From Clostridia bacterium (GTDB taxonomy: Bacteria > Bacillota > Clostridia > Saccharofermentanales > Saccharofermentanaceae), in assembly GCA_024403735.1 (NCBI GenBank), contig JAKSRG010000002.1, forward strand, positions 150,617-214,616: a stretch of DNA of 64,000 nucleotides, in the 5' to 3' direction. The position numbers and the translations under genes were made by a program. Positions 61,993 to 64,000 of this stretch are shown piece after piece. The notes beneath the pieces were generated by a model. That model saw nothing but the letters and a program-made list of their open reading frames with translations, did no database searches and was not told the DNA's origin. How positions within the stretch are numbered: position 1 is the first letter of the stretch; each line of letters begins with the position of its first letter.

Positions 61993-64000
61993 ATGAAGAT
62001 TAGTTTTTCTACTCTTGCTTGTCCAGACTTTTCATGGCAGGACATTTACTCAATGGCTAAAGATTTCGGTTTTAATGGTATCGAGATCCGTGGCCTAGGC
62101 AACGATATCTTCTCTGTTAAGGCAGCTCCTTTTACAGATGAAAATATTGATGACACTGTAAAGAAGCTTCAGAGCTTAAAGCTTGAGATTCCATGTCTAT
62201 CTTCAGGTGAGCCTGTAAATAATATGGCTACTCAGCAGGCTGCAATCGATGAGATTACTGCTTATGCTAAACTTGCTAATAAACTTGGTTCTAACTTTAT
62301 CCGTGTTCTCGGTGATCGTGATCCAATGCCAAATGGTGATGTTGATGACGCTGTTGTTGTTGATACAATGAAGAAACTTGTTCCAGTAGCAGAAGAATAT
62401 AACGTAACACTTCTTATTGAAACAAACGGTGTATATTGCGATACAAAGAGACTTAAGAAAGTTATTGATGAGATTGGTAGCCGTAAGGTTGCAGCTCTTT
62501 GGGACATGCATCATCCATATAGATTTGCTAAGGAAGATCCTGCAACAACTGTTGCTAATCTTGGCGAAGCTATTAAGTACACACATGTTAAGGATTCTGT
62601 AATTGAAGCTGACGGTTCAGTAGCTTATAAGCTTATGGGTTCTGGTGACATGCCAATTAAGGAGTGTTTTGCAGCACTTGATTCTATTAACTATCAGGGT
62701 TATGTATCACTCGAGTGGGTATACAGATGGTCAAGAAATATTGCTGATGCTAATATTGTTGTTCCACACTTTGCTAGTTACATGGAGCCATACAAGACTC
62801 ATCACAGACATGAACTCCAGATTGATAATCGTGGTACAGGTTACTATCCATGGCCAAAGGAGACAATCATTGATGTAACATTCCCAGATGTTCTTGATAG
62901 AATTTGTGAGAATTTCCCTAATCAGTATGCTTTCAGATATACTGAGCCAGATATTGATTACATCAGAACATACTCAGAGTTCCGTGATGACGTAGATACT
63001 CTTGCTCGTTCATTCCTTGCTATGGGATGTAAGAAGGGTGATCATATCGCTATCTGGGCTACAAACGTACCACAGTGGTATCTTACATTCTGGGCTGCTA
63101 CAAAGATTGGTTGCGTACTTGTAACAGTAAATACAGCTTATAGAATTCACGAGATTGAGTATATTCTCCATCAGTCAGATACACATACTCTCGTTATGAT
63201 TGATAAGTTCAAGGATATTGATTACAACCAGATTATTAATGAAATCTGTCCAGAACTTAAGGATTCTAAGCCAGGTGAACTTAATGCTGCTAGACTTCCA
63301 GTACTTAAGAACGTTATCGTTTGTAAGGGTGAAGATAAGCCAGGTTGCTATAACTGGGAACAGGCTATGGCAAAGTCAGCAGAAGTTCCTTACTCAGAAG
63401 TTGAGAAGATTCGTCGTACAATTGATAAGCACGATGTATGTAACATGCAGTACACATCTGGTACTACTGGTTTCCCTAAGGGTGTAATGCTTACACACTA
63501 TAACGTTGTAAACAACGGTAAGGCAATTGGTGACTGTATGGATCTTTCATCTAACGATAAGATGATGATTCAGGTTCCAATGTTCCACTGCTTCGGTATG
63601 GTACTTGCTATGACAGCATCAGTGACACACGCAGTTACAATGTCTCCAATTTCAGCATTCTCTCCACGTAAGGGTCTTGCATGTATTAATCAGGAGAAGA
63701 TTACTTGTTTCCATGGTGTACCTACAATGTTCATTGCTATGCTTGGTCACGAGAACTTCCCAACAACAGACTTCTCACATATGAGAACAGGTATCATGGC
63801 TGGTTCACCATGTCCTGTTAAGACTATGGAAGAGGTTATCGAGAAGATGCATATGCCTGAAATCGTTATTACTTATGGTCAGACAGAGGCATCTCCTGCT
63901 ACAACAATGAGTAAGACAACTGATACAATTGAGCAGCGAGCTAATACAGTAGGTCCTTCCCTCTTTGGTGTTGAGACAAAAATTGTTGATCCTGAGACAG
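61993..64000 (+). CDS. Fusion of xylose-isomerase-like TIM barrel and AMP-binding acyl-CoA synthetase, 3'-truncated by window edge
   Basis: One open frame of 669 codons still open at the window end. Residues ~1-265 are a sugar-phosphate isomerase/epimerase-type TIM barrel starting MKISFSTLACPDFSWQDIY; the four metal-ligand positions look intact (Glu143 in LLIETNG, Asp171 in LWDMHH, His198 in THVKD, Glu241 in SLEWV). A ~30-residue linker leads to an ANL-superfamily domain from about residue 297: NVPQWYLTFWAA, the P-loop YTSGTTGFPKG from Tyr487, FHCFGM and YGQTEASP from Tyr628. This matches medium/long-chain fatty-acid-CoA ligases. The end with the CoA-domain is outside. Substrates of both halves unknown. 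Confidence 0.85.
   Translation, partial: MKISFSTLACPDFSWQDIYSMAKDFGFNGIEIRGLGNDIFSVKAAPFTDENIDDTVKKLQSLKLEIPCLSSGEPVNNMATQQAAIDEITAYAKLANKLGSNFIRVLGDRDPMPNGDVDDAVVVDTMKKLVPVAEEYNVTLLIETNGVYCDTKRLKKVIDEIGSRKVAALWDMHHPYRFAKEDPATTVANLGEAIKYTHVKDSVIEADGSVAYKLMGSGDMPIKECFAALDSINYQGYVSLEWVYRWSRNIADANIVVPHFASYMEPYKTHHRHELQIDNRGTGYYPWPKETIIDVTFPDVLDRICENFPNQYAFRYTEPDIDYIRTYSEFRDDVDTLARSFLAMGCKKGDHIAIWATNVPQWYLTFWAATKIGCVLVTVNTAYRIHEIEYILHQSDTHTLVMIDKFKDIDYNQIINEICPELKDSKPGELNAARLPVLKNVIVCKGEDKPGCYNWEQAMAKSAEVPYSEVEKIRRTIDKHDVCNMQYTSGTTGFPKGVMLTHYNVVNNGKAIGDCMDLSSNDKMMIQVPMFHCFGMVLAMTASVTHAVTMSPISAFSPRKGLACINQEKITCFHGVPTMFIAMLGHENFPTTDFSHMRTGIMAGSPCPVKTMEEVIEKMHMPEIVITYGQTEASPATTMSKTTDTIEQRANTVGPSLFGVETKIVDPET

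Noticed and set aside
62203..62878. Several short frames on both strands in the region after 62,200
   Set aside because: They lie in other frames of the long TIM-barrel/acyl-CoA synthetase gene, which is open from 61993 to the window end.

Overview
The window is a gene-dense, low-GC (clearly AT-rich), almost entirely chromosomal housekeeping segment of a Firmicute, most likely a member of class Clostridia. The evidence is gene order as well as content: rny-ymdB, tsaD-smpB, Asp23/AmaP-nusB-xseA-xseB-ispA-dxs-nadK-argR-recN, phoH-pgpH-ybeY-era-recO and miaB-mutS-mutL-miaA are all classic Firmicute neighbourhoods. A T-box leader, Shine-Dalgarno sites of the GGAGG type, TTG starts and a Gram-positive SOS box fit the same picture. 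I saw no prophage, insertion sequence, CRISPR array or rRNA. One tRNA (Leu, anticodon CAG) is present.

Layout. 1-10.9 kb: 3' part of htpG, single-chain purL, rsmA, a secreted DUF4214-CAP protein, zapA and a U32 peptidase-family rRNA/tRNA hydroxylation-type protein, closed by a terminator. 10.9-15.1 kb: corA, a membrane-anchored alpha/beta-hydrolase-like protein without a catalytic triad, tsaD, smpB and a VanZ-like protein. 15.1-19.3 kb: a reverse-strand DUF3048 lipoprotein, then forward an LCP-family wall-polymer transferase and a membrane protein with a degenerate PP2C domain. 19.3-31.7 kb: aspartate kinase, YqeG-type phosphatase, efp, the Asp23/AmaP/DUF2273 envelope-stress trio, nusB, xseAB, ispA, dxs, nadK, argR, recN, and a convergent RluA-type pseudouridine synthase. 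31.7-41.1 kb: rny (from a textbook promoter), ymdB, lspA, an RluD-type synthase, phoH, pgpH, a fused ybeY-era gene and recO. 41.1-49.9 kb: a reverse-strand nuclease-helicase of the DinG/XPD type, tRNA-Leu, an MTA/SAH-deaminase-type amidohydrolase, a heterodimeric ABC exporter and murD. 49.9-53.4 kb: a leucine T-box leader with leuA, then a reverse-strand D,D-carboxypeptidase. 53.4-64 kb: miaB, mutS, mutL, miaA, lexA (reverse), a divergent sigma-region-4-like small regulator, and the start of a large fused TIM-barrel/acyl-CoA-synthetase gene that runs off the end.

Functionally the region is dominated by RNA maturation and translation quality (rsmA, smpB, tsaD, efp, rny, ybeY-era, miaA, miaB, two pseudouridine synthases), DNA repair (recN, recO, mutSL, xseAB, lexA, a DinG-like helicase) and envelope biogenesis (murD, LCP, D,D-carboxypeptidase, lspA, ispA/dxs). 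Sporulation genes that usually sit inside several of these loci are absent, which suggests a lineage that does not sporulate. The most unusual items are the YbeY-Era fusion, the sugar-isomerase-like/acyl-CoA-synthetase fusion, two membrane-anchored pseudo-enzymes, a predicted leaderless helicase transcript, and an SOS box shared between lexA and a small sigma-like gene.
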